A DNA stretch of 64,000 nt from Rhytidiadelphus loreus (GCA_947034895.1 OX344761.1:78429839-78493838), one strand, 5' to 3'. Positions 23,224-35,333 are shown, numbered from the stretch's first letter. Notes: generated by a model from the sequence alone, not told the origin. Made by a program: numbers and translations.

Positions 23224-23633
23224 CATACGTACGTCCAAGGTGACTCCGTCCTCTTGAAGCAGTGAATGTGCGCTGGCCTCGTGGTCTTCTCCGTGTACGT
23301 GAAAGAGTGTGAGTATGAAAATTGTGTATTTTATTGTATTTCACTCGCCTTTCTAGCCATTGGCCATACAGAATTCAACCCGACTTGCTGGTTCCCCGGG
23401 TGCAGTCTTGCGATTGCCCTGGTTCCCCGGTTGACCATTTCATTACTTTCTGGAAGTCCGTTACGTTGGCAGGCCTCCGTCGCACTTCGACTGAAGCAGC
23501 TGGATCGGCGGATGGATTTCCTTCTAGGGAGATGACACGGCACGCCCTCTGTTGGAGTATGAATTTCTTATAAGAAAATGAAAGTCTGTTCAGGTCGCGC
23601 GCGTGTGCAGGGTGACGGAGGTCGTGAGGAGTG

Positions 23634-24080
23634 TTTCAGCGATCGGGGTGGATTGACCCCCTCGCTCGGCCTTACCAGGGGTGCAAGTAAAAAAAATGCC
23701 CCCTATTTTGGACCGTTCTAGGGTATACTCTTGACCTCTCTCAACTAATTTGGGGTCTCTGATCGCAAAAATGAATTAAAAATTTGCATGAGCAAAAAAT
23801 AAATAATTCTAAGGTTTGCCCGCAGGGCCATGCAAGGGGGTCAATCCATCCCGCCCGTTTCAGCGGCCTGGGTGAACCAATCCCCTCGCTCCTCCCCCCA
23901 AGTCATTCCATTCCAAGGGTGCATGTAGAAAAAAAGGTCCCCTATTTTTATGCTTCATTCATTTATCCTCTGTGCTACTTTGGGGCCTTTGATTGCAAAT
24001 ATGAATTCAAAATTTCCTAAATTCATGATGCGAGGCAAACTAAAAATTTCAACGAGCAAGGCGGGCAGCCAAGTTCACCT
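23634..24080 (+). repeat. Two diverged ~224-bp direct repeats, unit 1 only
   Basis: TTTCAGCG followed by a CCCCTCGCTC motif and AGGGTGCA/AGGGGTGCA with an A-run and CCCCTATTTT begins at about 23,634 and again at about 23,858. The block is absent from the corresponding junction in unit 2 (about 42,745), where it was deleted or never present. Confidence 0.55.
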
Positions 24081-24988
24081 CGGCTATTTCAGCTTGGAGG
24101 TATAATTAGTGAAGAAAACTTTTGATACAAGTAAAGCAGTTTCAAGATTGCTTCATTAGTTGAATTAGAATTCCTTTGGGAATTTTGGTGGTAAGAATTT
24201 CACAAAATTTTAAATTTAATTGTTTGAAATTATACTATTGATTGAAATATGACCCTAAATTGTTACATATTATTTATATATATCACTTTTTAAATATCTC
24301 AAAAAATTATTTTGAAATAATAGAGAAGTAATTTATACAATATTCAAAGTTCACACAATGTTTTAGAGATGTTTGGAGTAAATTACAAAATTATAACTAT
24401 TCACATGGGGCCTTATTTGAGTCAACAATATTTCACTCAAGAAGTCATTAAAACTTGTAAATTTGTAAAATTCTTACAATAGAATTTAGAAAAGATCCCA
24501 TTCCACATATTCAAGAATCTTGAATAAAAAATTTACTTGTATTCTAAGTTTTTTTAGTAATAGCACTGTACCATGTCTCGTTGTAAAATAAAAAACAAAA
24601 GTAAAAGTAATATTCCAATTTTTTAATTCCTAAAATTCAGCTTAAAAATTCATCATCTTTGACGTAGCACATGCAAACGCCACAAAACAAAGCCCATGCA
24701 TCCCTTCTTGTTTAGGGCTTTCCAAAAGTTCCAAGAATGTGATTGCAAGACGCACAATTTTAGAGATTTCAATGTAAGAAACAAAACAAACAAAAAACCT
24801 AACTTATTAGAGTATGGAAATTTGATTACATTTAAAAAGAATCAAAACCTATTTGAAGCAATTTGAAACTTGATTTTCTTGCACAGTCAAGTACTTGTAC
24901 CAACCCTTGTTTTTTAGCACCATGGGGCCAAATTGCACCATTTGGGAATAAACTATCTACTTTTGCCAAATAAAAGTAATCTTTTTTT
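24081..24988. other. AT-rich spacer shared with unit 2
   Basis: From about 24,290 this corresponds to 42,755-43,430 with many small differences. No coding region is recognisable. Confidence 0.5.
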
Positions 24989-25715
24989 GGGCAGTTGCAA
25001 GAAACACCTACTGATTTTCGTTAAAAACGGCAATTTCACTCCTGTTCGTGGATTTTGGAATAATTTTTTTTTAAATAAAAAAAATATGAATAATGTGTAA
25101 AGCATTAAAAAAATGATATGTGCAAAAATTCAGACCTAAATTTTTTTATCTCTAAGAGTTATGCATGGTCAAAGAGGGTTGAAAAATGGAAGAAAATAGA
25201 CAGTTTGGAATTTAATTCTTAAAAAATAGTCAAAAAATTCAAAAAATTCAAAAAAAAGAAGCCATTTTTCCTAACTTATAGATACTCCTTTTCACCAATT
25301 TTCACTATTGGAAAAATAAAATTGTGCTCTCTACACTTGCGCAAAGGTAGTGCTCTTTGAGCACATGTGGAGGGTGGACAGTTTACTATTTTTAGAAAAA
25401 AAATTCGTGAGATTGTGTAACTTTAGTATAAGTCCTTGTATACCAATTTTGAGCTTCAAATTCTTATTTTTGGATCAAAAATAGTACCCTAAACCCCCAA
25501 AATGGCTAAGGTAGACATCCAATCGGGGGCAGTTTAAAAATAGTAAAATAATTTTAAAAAAAACCAAAAAATTACTCAACATTTAAAACTACCACATGTA
25601 CCTTCATTTCAAGTTTCATAGAAGATGGACACACGATGCAAAAGTTATGAGAAAAAACCCACCTGTCTAAGGTCAAGGGGACAAAAAATAGGACAAGTGT
25701 TTCTTGCAATCACCC
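24989..25715. mobile_element. 727-bp TIR element, inverted partner of the next
   Basis: It starts GGGCAGTTGCAAGAAACACC and ends with the inverse of GGGTGATTGCAAGAAACAC. Its reverse complement aligns internally with 25,742-26,541 (shared landmarks TTGGATGTCTACCTT and CATAACTTTTGCAT), so the two are inverted family members 26 bp apart. Unit 2 lacks both (about 43,430-43,442). The flanks of this copy show no clean duplication. Confidence 0.65.
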
Positions 25716-25741
25716 TTAGTTTTGCCCTAAATTTTTCATTT

Positions 25742-26541
25742 GGGTGATTGCAAGAAACACTTGTTACATTTCTTGTCCCCTTGCCCTTAAAAATTGGCTT
25801 TTTGTTCATAACTTTTGCATTGTTTGTCCATTTTGCATGAAATTTGGAATGAAGGTAGATGCTAAAGTTACAGACCTTGAGTGATTTTTTTTTAAATTTA
25901 AAAATTAGTTTACTATTTTTAACCTACCCCCCATTGGATGTCTACCTTGGCCATTTGGAGGGGGTTTAGTGACTTTAGTCCTATTTTTGACCCAAAAATG
26001 CAAATTTGAAGCCACAAATTCAACATGTTGGAGGTCTACTAACACTAAAAGGGCTGACGATGAGTTTTTATGAAAATAGCATCATGTCGATTGCACACAT
26101 GGGGTCAAAGTGACCTTCCTTTGCGCGAAAGCTATGAAGAGGGAAAAAATTTCCTTCATGAATTTTTTGGTGCAATGCGAGCGCAATCTTCTCTAGCAAA
26201 ATGGCCTCTTTTATGAATTCTTTTAAATTTTCTTTGAATTACTAAAAATGAAAATCTCTACAAACCCCTTTTCTGCTATTTTTTGCTCCCAGTGGCTTCT
26301 GCAGTACTTCGTAGTAGTCTGTAGTACGGCATAGTACAACATAGTACTAAATCAACGGTGTAGATCTACAAGCACCACAATCAACGGTGTAGATCTACAA
26401 GCACCACAATCAACGGTGTAGACTTGTGGAGGCGCTTCTAAAACGTAGTATTAGTAGTATTGCATAGTACTGCCAATCCTACGGCCAAAAAACATAGTTT
26501 TGAACGAAAAACGTGAAGTGTTAACTTTCTTGCAACTACCC
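25742..26541. mobile_element. 800-bp TIR element with ATTT target duplication
   Basis: The left end is GGGTGATTGCAAGAAACAC and the right end the inverse of GGGTAGTTGCAAGAAAG. ATTT flanks both ends (25,738-25,741 and 26,542-26,545). Unit 2 has an uninterrupted TTTTTCATTTCTATT at the matching position, giving a clean empty site. The right subterminal region is crowded with AGTAC/GTACT motifs and a 29-bp tandem repeat. No coding capacity. Confidence 0.75.
26351..26422. repeat. 29-bp tandem repeat, about 2.4 copies
   Basis: A unit beginning ATCAACGGTGTAGATCTAC starts at 26,351, 26,380 and 26,409. It lies in the right subterminal part of the 25,742-26,541 element. Subterminal repeats are often transposase-binding sites, but that role is inferred. 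Confidence 0.75.
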
Positions 26542-26545
26542 ATTT

Positions 26546-29500
26546 CTATTAAAAATGTGGATGAAGTTGCCAAATTGGGATGAAAATATCCATGAATATA
26601 ATTGAAATTAGAAAAGTGTTTTTTGATCCAAGATGGATGAATGTAGAAATTCAATGCTTCCCCAAATTTTAAGTGATTGCCATCTTGTCACTTCTTCAAA
26701 AACTAAAAAGAAAAGGTTGACTTGTACCAAAGCATTTTCAATTTTTTGATAAATCTCTAATTCCTCAATTAGTTATGGCAATTTTTGTAAGTGGTTGGAA
26801 CATTTTTCGATCCACTCTAATAAGCCTAGTGTATGTGAACATGCACTTTCTAGTTCTCTAGAAACACTTATATATACTCAACTTTAATATTTGTCTTGTC
26901 CATCGACCATCGGCCAATATCGAGCAAACTTTATAGATTGAAAAACTTCTACTGAAAGCAAAATACTCAACATCAATCGTGAAAATGACGGAAGGGAGAG
27001 ATAGAGTAGAAACTACTTAAGGCGGCTTTGTTGTTGGGTCCAAAACGTGAAGGATATCTAGATTGGGGACAGTTGGATGGCAAAAAGTAAAAAAATTTGA
27101 AAATTGTTTTTCTTCCACTTTGAACCGTAGGATCTTACACCCAACTAGTATGAGAATGTGTATAAAAATTTCATTAATTTTGACTACACAAATTGCAAGA
27201 TATCTACGTTTAAAGTGGAAAAAAATAAGTTTTTTCAACACATGGTGGGACTAGAATATTTGAATTTGAACCCTTCTTAAATTAATATTTTTGCACTACA
27301 AAGTTTGGAGCTTTAAATCTTTGTTGTGGGGAATTGACTTGAGAGTCTAGGGGGAAGGGGGAAAACATTCAAAAGAAAGTAATTTTTATTCTTTAAAACA
27401 TTATTAAGTAGAAGTAGGTATGAGATAGAAAGAAAGTCTAAATTATTAATATCTCTAAAATGGAATTAAAATGTTGTAATCCCAATGGTAAGATTGTTCT
27501 AAGAAGCAAACTAAACCATGTGGACCTTTTTTTAGAAAAATTGTAAAAATTGCATTCAAAAATGAATCCTACAAGTTATTTTTTCAAGAAGATGGTCTAA
27601 TTGCCCCAAAAGCAAGATTGTTTATAACTTTTTCATAACAAATCCAAATGGAATGAATCCGAGAATGAATCAAAGATTTCCATGTATACAAAAATATAAA
27701 CTACGAGGAGATAAAATTTAGAAAATAAAATTCAAGTTTTGGAATTTTCTTTAGCTACCCCCTCTCCCGTGTTTTGAGCTTATTGGGGCATAACTTTGGT
27801 TTAGGGCACCAATTGAAAACAAACTATATTCCCATTAAAATAATCAATTACCCTATCTTCAAAAAATGATTCAAAAAATCATGACAAAAATTCAACCTAT
27901 AGGTACCAACCCAAAATCCCATTTGCCACTGAAAGGGACAATGGTGTTTTAGGAGTTAAGCAATTCCTTGCATGTTCTAGAGCAATCGAAGGCAATGTAA
28001 ATTTTTTGCCTCGTAGAATGATAGAAATGATGGGCATTGACAATTTTTTGTGATTTTTTTCTTTGAATTCAATTTATTATGAGTTTTGGAAGCCAAAAGC
28101 TAGTTTGAACCCATGCCCAATGGATAGACTCTTCTAATTTTGATCATTCAAAAAATACTTTTCCACTCACTACTTCCTACTTTCTTACTCACTACATCAA
28201 GACATGCGTCATGAACTTATTAGTCCCACCCTTGAAAAAGAAAAAAATATCTCATTCCAAACTTTGGTTGGAAATAGTTGCACCCTACAAGTTGGGTATA
28301 GATCCTTGGTTGGGAATGGGTGGTTCTACCATAACATGTAGTAAGGTAGCCTTCACGCCCACTACATTTCCTTGATGAACCCGGCTCTTTACATTGAGCC
28401 TCCACTTGTGCACTTAGCTACTACTCCACACCATCTATTATAGAGTCAAGGCAATGATAGTGCATGCTATGTATTTAGCTTTCATTGTCCTACAACTTAT
28501 CACTAACCATATATCATTACGTTAACCCCTTAGCACCTTGAATCATTGCCTCTAACAAAACTTAGGAAAGGTACTTGAAAACTATACAAATAATGAGCTT
28601 CAACAAATTGAATTCTTCCTAGTACTCCATCGATAAAGTAATTGTATGGTTTGAACTCTAACAATAAGGAATCACTATGGTAAGAAGCAACATTTGTTGG
28701 AGCCATTCTTAAAAAATTGACTTGAGCAAGGGCTTTGCAACAAAAGTGTAGGAATTAAAAATAATAATTTTAATGCATTTCTCCAAATCCATCCAAGCCA
28801 GGAGTGGGGATTCACCAAGTCTTTATTATTGTGGTATATTATGAAACACAAATAGAAAAATGTAGTTAAAAATAATATACAATGACACCTTTATCTTACA
28901 AACCATCTCTACAAGTTAGATTGATATGATTGGAGGGCAAAAACTTTAACTTGGTAGGAAGCCCAATGTGAACCATTTAGATTACACTTATTGGAAAGAA
29001 TATTCTACGAGTATATTGGTCAACTCATTTCTTAACCCCTAAAAGACCAAACACTGTTTTTTGGCAACACAACGAATTTGGGCAGCTCACTACGAATGGA
29101 ATTTTTATTTTGTTTCTTTGAAATTTCCACACAACATGGTCCCAAAGAGTAACTTTAAGGCCCAACAAATTTCATAACTTTTGACTACATGGTTCAAAAG
29201 TTATTGCATGATATGTAATTTTCAGTGTTCCACGGGCAACCCGAGCAACAAAAAAAAGTTCTTTGAAAATCACTTTTTAGAAAAATAAAAATTTGAAATT
29301 GATTCTCTATATTTATATAAATGTGGTAAGCTTTGAATCATTCTATTTTGATTAATGAGACAAAAGTTATGAGGAACTTTAGTTTGGGTTAGTTTATGGA
29401 ATCTCTAGTCTAAAATGAACTTTGAAGTCTTTTCTTTAACTCAATTTTAAATATTTTTAGAAAAAAATAAAAACATTAGGTGTATATTGTTTATTTCAAC

Positions 29501-30589
29501 ATTATAACCATTGGGATTGGCAATTTTCAATTTCATAAATAAGTTGTTAATAATTTACTATTTTTGAACATTCTCTACTTCTTTCTACTTACTATTTTTT
29601 TCCTATATGTTGTACAATTTCAAATGATCTAAAAAATTTCAAGCATGTAGCCAACTTGCCTTGAAGGAGGAATCCAAAGACTGAGGAAAAAACATTTTGG
29701 ACATTTTTTGATACAAATGTGACCTTGGGAAGTGCAGCTGCCCGTATTTTCACAGCGCTTAAAAATGGATTTTTGTTAGTGCAAACGTTAATGTCATGCA
29801 ATCTACACGGTGGAAACTTTTGAGATTTTTTTCCACATCTTTTCAAACCAATGTACTACAAGATCCTACGGTTATATGTTTCTAAAAAGTTCTTTTTTCA
29901 AAAATTTAGTACTTGTCCTAAAAATGACAGTTTTGGAGCAGTTTTGGTGAAAACATAGTCTCTGACGTTTAGAGGTTAAAAGAAAAGGATACATTATAGG
30001 CAATCAAAGCAAAATCATACAAATTCCCATTGCAAATCGTAGGGAAGGCTTTTCTTGCTCTTTTGGATACTTTTATGACTCTCTTAATCCCTATATGGTT
30101 AAAATGATAATCCACAAAAGTTCCTTTACATCGTAGAATAATGTAGAAACCTCTTATCATGTGTAGAAGTCGCATGGTGTTGTTCCTTGAAATCATGAAA
30201 TGGTGACTTTTTTTTTATCTAATTCCAACCCATTGAACCCTGATTCCACACTTTGTACAATTTCTACTACATTGGGATTCAAGAGAGCAAAATTGGATCA
30301 TCGATTAGGAATGTGAATTGGGCTCTTGTCCATAACGGGGTTATCTACCTTCATTCTAGAATTCATATTCTTAGATTGAATGATTATGAGCATTACTTTT
30401 ACTTTGTTTACATTTAAACAAATGAAAATCATAAATTTTTTTAAATGTTATATTCTTTGGAGAATTTTTGTAATTTTTGTGAATTTTCAAATTCAAGGCT
30501 TGAAGAAACTTTAAAGTGTCATAGTACTTGATGCATGATTGAGTCACTTTTTTGGAAAAAAAAAAAAAAAAAAAATCTACCTATTAATA
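26546..30589. other. AT-rich spacer, diverged copy of 43,445-47,360
   Basis: Long AT-rich DNA colinear with unit 2, interspersed with dispersed repeats. The 28,340-30,300 part also occurs inverted at 13,020-14,090. Short frames in unit 1 and unit 2 are not both conserved, arguing against a gene. A long A-run is at about 30,556-30,574. Confidence 0.55.
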
Positions 30590-30999
30590 AGGTAGGAGGC
30601 TCAGAAATGGTGCATCTAAGGGCTGGTCTGCCTTTTTCATGTATTTCTTTGGACGGGAATATTTTTAGCTCATTTTTCAGACAAAGAGAAATTGATGAGG
30701 AATCTAACCCAAGTGGTTTCATATTTTTCCAAAGATTTTTGAATTACTTATGAATTTTCAAACGAGTTAGGTCGTAGGTCCCTATTTATAACCCTAGATC
30801 TTTCATGAATGGTTCACTTGCAATTCTAAATAAAAATGGAGAAAACAAAGAGAATGATTGGCTCTTGCAATTAATAATGTTTTTTTCTTTGGTTCATTCA
30901 ATGAATGTACTGGTCAATTTCAGAACTTTAGATGCACCATTTCACAGCCATTTATAGGAGCCATTCTTAAAGCCCACATTGTTTTACAGCCTCCTACCT
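30590..30999. mobile_element. 410-bp MITE, TA duplication, empty site in unit 2
   Basis: 12-bp inverted termini AGGTAGGAGGCT (left) and AGCCTCCTACCT (right) are flanked by TA on each side (30,588-30,589 and 31,000-31,001). Unit 2 reads ATTAATAAGTATTCAC without interruption near 47,355, the exact empty site. TA duplication points to Tc1/mariner-type mobilisation. A related decayed end lies near 6,552-6,568. Non-coding. Confidence 0.8.
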
Positions 31000-31001
31000 T
31001 A

Positions 31002-32260
31002 AGTATTCACAAATACTACAAGAATTCTACCAAAAATTAAATTACTTGTGCATGCATGGAAAGTAATAAAAGAGGACAATTATCCTTCTAGACAACGGAA
31101 TTCATCTTCTAAGACTTATCCATATGCCATTCTATAGTGACACCAAACAATACAATCAAGCATTTCTTGCAATGACCCTAAAATCAACTAGCTTTGATAA
31201 CCTAACATACAAATCCTAATTGTCTAAAAGAAATATGGCCAAATAATATCCAAACCCGGAAGCTTTTAACCCGGAAAGATCAGAGACCATGTTTTCACCA
31301 AAAACGCTCCCAAACTGCCATTTCTAATAAAAGTATCCAATTTTAGAAGAAAAACATTTTTGGACACATGTAACCGTAGGATCTTGTAGTACTCTAGTTT
31401 GAGAAGATGTAGAAAGAATTCAGAAATTTCCACCATGTAGATTGCAAGATATAAGCGTTTGAATTGACAAAAATCCTTTTTTTGGCCCTGCAAAAAACCG
31501 GGCAGTTGCACTTCACAAGGTCATATTTGTTTGAAAAAATGTCCAAAATGGTGGTAACTCTTTGGATTCATTCTTCAAGGAAAATTGTATACATTCTTGA
31601 AAAAATTGACATCATTTGGAATTGCACAACATATAGGAACAAAATAGTAAGTAGAAAGAAGTAGAAAATGATTCAAAACACTAAATTGTTAAGAATTTAA
31701 TTACGGAGTTGAGAAATTCCAATTCCAATTGTTGAAATGTTTCAATAAATAATATACCTCCTAAGGTTTTATTTCTTTCCCAAAATATAGAAACTTGAGT
31801 TAAATAAAAGACTTTAAAGTTTATTTTAGAGTGAATCCATAATTGCCCGCAAACTAAAACTCCTCATATGGCTTTAGACTTATTCATCAAAATGGAATGA
31901 TTCAAAGCTTTGCACTAAAATATAACTCTAGAAAACCAATTTCAAATTTTTGTTTACGAAAAAAGTGAATTTATTGATCTACCCGGATTGCCCATTTACA
32001 AAGAAAAGTAACATATTAGGCCATAACTTTTGACTCATATTTCCAAATGTTTTGAAATTTAGTGTGTATGAAAGATATTAACCCTGCCCAAAATTCTATG
32101 TTGCCAAAAAATGCATGCTAGTCCTTTAGGGGTTAAACTCAAATGGGATTCGAGGCACCAAATTGATTCAATTAGTTTAATTTGGTTTAAGGTCAAGCAA
32201 GTAGTGTCAATTCAAATAGTCCAAAATGAATGCACCGCAATATAGTTAAAAGTTCTATAT
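31002..32260. other. AT-rich spacer, diverged copy of 47,361-48,589
   Basis: Colinear with unit 2. Contains TTTCTTGCAATGACCCT near 31,163, a terminus-like remnant of the TTGCAAGAAA family. The sequence at about 31,850-32,080 recurs near 3,100-3,340. No gene. Confidence 0.5.
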
Positions 32261-33205
32261 AGTTATTGCAAGAAACACATGTACTATTTGCTTCATTTTT
32301 TTAATATTAGAAATTTGTAAGTACTATCATTAGCACAAGTACTTTGTTTGGGTTGAGCTTAAAAATTTGGACTCTCACTTATCTCCTTGATTTTTGTGGT
32401 TTAGGCAAGTGTGTCCTTTCTATTCAACTATGCAAATGAATGAAATTCACTTTTCATCTCTCATCTTTACGAGAACTTTTTTGGTGGCTATTGATGAACA
32501 ATTTGTACTTCTTAGAACTACACCTTTTTAATACTTTGGCAAATTTCCTTAGAAATGGTGTGCCTTAGTTGAAATTAAAAAAATTAGGAGCTACTATTTC
32601 CAAATTTTTGGGTTGGCATTGCCGGAATTTCCTAGAAAAGACATTAAAAAAATAAAAGTAAAATTGTAGTCATTTTCAACTACTCACTACAAGAAACTTG
32701 TGTTTTATGTGACGTTTTCATCATTTTCTATGACAGATTTTAGTGGATGTGCACTAAAATCCGTCACAAAAAATTATAAAAACGTCACATAAAACATAAG
32801 TTTCTTATAATGATTAGAATCTTAAAATTACCAAACACTTTTGCTAGAGTTTAACACAATTCCATTCATGCTATATTTCATAACAAAGGTGAGATGGGTA
32901 TCACATGAGATTGTAAATTTTTTTAATTTTAATTGCCCCTAGAGGATACATTGAAAAGCATACCCCCCCGGCCCCCCCCCCCTTAATAAATGCCAAGTGT
33001 AACAAACCTAGTTCAAATGGGAGTACTATTCTACATTCATTCTATTTATAAAAAATACCAAAGCAATATAGTAAAACAATATTTTCCTCATGCAACCTTG
33101 TTAAAAATTCCATGACAATCAACAGAGGACTCTAAAAGTCTTATATCTCAATCCACATTGGCCTTGCAACATATGACACAAACCAGTACAAGTGTTTATT
33201 GTAAA
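32261..33205. mobile_element. Older TTGCAAGAAACAC-family element with nested hairpin MITE
   Basis: The left end contains ATTGCAAGAAACACATGTAC. The right end is partly deleted here (AAGTGTTTATTGTA), but the unit 2 copy (about 48,590-49,541) retains AAGTGTTTCTTGTAATCACCC-type sequence. Being in both units, this copy predates the duplication. It contains the hairpin MITE at 32,685-32,812 and a C-run near 32,965-32,991. Confidence 0.5.
32685..32812. mobile_element. 128-bp hairpin MITE with CACTACAAGAAA terminus
   Basis: The left end CACTACAAGAAAC is the terminus widely seen in plant CACTA transposons. The right end is its imperfect inverse, and nearly the whole element folds on itself (ATGTGACGTTTT and AAAACGTCACAT arms). 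The copy at 49,012-49,139 is its duplicate in unit 2. It is a non-autonomous CACTA derivative by terminus. Confidence 0.75.
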
Positions 33206-33395
33206 ATTGACCAACTTTGACAAGGGGAGGAAGCTTTGCATTGACAAAAGGAACTTGGGAGGACATCTGAGTAGGACCTTAATTGAAAAGTGAGTAACTC
33301 AATGTCATACGATGAAAACCTTACTTAACCTTCTAATGCTAGCATAGCCATTTCATAGCTTTTAGACGACAATGAGCTAATTTGTACAAAGAGTA

Positions 33396-34735
33396 GAAGC
33401 ATTCTCTCATCCACTTATTTCTTTTTGACCTTTCATGGTGGGTTTTGAAGAGTACCCAATTGAGTTTGTAGTTTGAGTTTGTCTTTGCATAAATGAGAAG
33501 TTGGTAAAAAAAGAGAATCACAAAATATGCTAATTTAGTGTATTTTGGAAAGTTGTTGCTCTTTACTTTAAATTTGAAATTTCCCCACAAAAATGATATT
33601 TTTTGAGTTTGCTCAAGTCTAACTAACAAAATGAAGGTCATTTACTCTAGTTTCTACTCCAATTTGAATTTTGAAAAATTTCCTAATATTGAATATTTCA
33701 TTGCAATTTGAACTTTGGATGTGTTTTGAATGTCTATTGAATTATAATTGTAGAATGACACGCCGGATATTCAATTTACACCATGATGTTCATCATTGTA
33801 AGTTTGTAACAGACACACATGGCTAAATGTTCCTATTTTTTGAAATAATTTTGTATTTGAAATGATTTTTCTTCACATATTCTTCATGAATTCTCAAAAA
33901 GTAAATTCTACAAAAAAGGTTTAAAAAGATTTAGTGAAGTAAAGAAGACTTGTAATTTCATCTTTGAAAAGTAAATGTAAATTTTTTTCATTCATATCTA
34001 GTGGGTTGCAAAATGACATTAAACTAAGAGATGGGCATTGAGGCTTGAAATGATTCATCCTTTAACCCCTAAAGGACGGACCTATAACCACTGATTTTAG
34101 GCCTCATTGCCCATCTCTCAGTTTGTTGCCATTTTTGAACTAGATATACATGAAAAATTTTATATTTATTTTTCAGAGATGAAATTACATGTTTTCTTTA
34201 CTTCACAAAAAATTTAGATTTTTTTGAGGAAAATTGATTTTTTTGATAATTTCTGAAGAAAAAGTGAAGAAAAATCATATCAAATAGAAAAATATTTCAA
34301 AAAATCTGAAAATTTCACCATGGGTGTACATTATAGTGACAAACATCATGGTGGAAACTCAAATTCCATATCATTCTATAATTAGAATGCAATAGGCATT
34401 GAAAATACATTCAAAGTTCAAATTGCAATAAAATATTTAATATTACTAATTTTTTCAAAATGCCAATTGGAGTAGAAACAAGAATACATGACCTTCATTT
34501 CAATAGTTGGGCTAAAATTCAAAAACTATCATTTTTTTGGAGAAATTTTAGATGTAAAGCAAGGAGCAACAACTTCTCAAAATACATTGAAAATAGCATC
34601 TTTTGTGGTCCATTTTTTTTACTAACTTTTGATTCACGTGAATACAAACACTAACAAAATTACAAACTCACTGAGGTACTCTTCATAATCCTCTATGAAA
34701 GGTCAAGAAGCAAAAAATGGATGAAAAAATGCTTC
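33396..34735. repeat. 1.34-kb palindrome beside the GDSL C promoter
   Basis: Left arm 33,396 to about 34,055 and right arm about 34,098-34,735 are imperfect reverse complements over some 640-660 bp, with only about 40 bp between them. Paired landmarks are GAAGCATTCT/AAAATGCTTC, ACCTTTCATGG/ATGAAAGGTC, GGTCATTTACTCTAG/ATGACCTTCATTTC and AGAGATGGGCATTGAGG/CTCATTGCCCATCTCT. Unit 2 keeps about 420 bp of the left arm (about 49,736-50,155) and then jumps to the promoter. Non-coding. Confidence 0.75.
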
Positions 34736-35054
34736 CAGTCTCCCTGCTCACCACCGTACAGTCATCCAAACGCCAGGAAATGGCATTCCCAGCATTCCTG
34801 GGTTAAGGATTAATATAGCTGCTTGTTCTCTCTCCTCATCGACGAAGTCTCAAGCTACCATAATTTAAGGTGTGACCACCCATAACTGACCGCATAAGCA
34901 ACTCTGGACACAATGTGGAGTATAAGTTTAGTTGGGCAAAGGAAATTTTTCCACCCACCTGAATAGGCGGAATGGCGCATCGAGAGCAAAGTTGCAGACT
35001 CCAGCGTCACGGACCCACAACACAATAAAAGCAAAATATGCCTCGGGCTTCTTC

Positions 35055-35060
35055 CACGTG
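35055..35060. promoter_or_regulatory. G-box upstream of GDSL C
   Basis: CACGTG, about 270 bp upstream of the TATA box, conserved at 50,394-50,399 for copy D. Plant bZIP and bHLH factors bind this motif; use here is inferred. Confidence 0.45.
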
Positions 35061-35326
35061 CTATTCTTATTCGCCGTGGAAATAAAAGGTCATTAACTGT
35101 GTGAACAAATAAAAACAAAACAAAAACTACCTCAAAGTCCAGTCTCCCCTCCCTCGATAATGTTGAAAACAAAGTCATCACATTGTATTTGTATTTTACT
35201 CCGCAAATCAACAAAGCGACAGAATAATTCGTATGACTGTCAACTCGGAGGCTAGGACTAAGCTTGCCGCGTCACTTCGCACTCGGCCGGTCTCAAACCT
35301 CGACCGTGCCTCTTAGCTTGGCTTGG

Positions 35327-35333
35327 TATAAAT
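35327..35333 (+). promoter_or_regulatory. TATA box of GDSL copy C
   Basis: TATAAAT in the conserved GCTTGGTATAAATGGGCTGC block, about 240 bp before the first ATG. Confidence 0.7.

Larger units (their letters stand above)
21600..23618. repeat. Near-identical 2.0-kb peroxidase block (pairs with 40,735-42,740)
   Basis: Across promoter, gene and 3' flank the two units differ at only about ten transitions and one 1-bp indel that I could find. Sequence immediately on either side differs by many substitutions and indels. This points to recent gene conversion or unequal selection. Confidence 0.7.
14180..34831 (+). repeat. Segmental duplication unit 1 (GDSL B + peroxidase 1 + spacer)
   Basis: The order GDSL (plus), about 3.5 kb of flank, peroxidase (minus), long AT-rich spacer is repeated in 34,832-50,160. 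Unit 1 is about 5 kb longer. It has the insertions at 16,057-18,085, 24,989-26,541 and 30,590-30,999. It also retains sequence at 23,620-24,290 and 33,855-34,831 that unit 2 lacks. Confidence 0.85.

Noticed and set aside
26351..26422. 29-bp repeat considered as a CRISPR-like array
   Set aside because: Directly abutting tandem units with no spacers, in a plant transposon.
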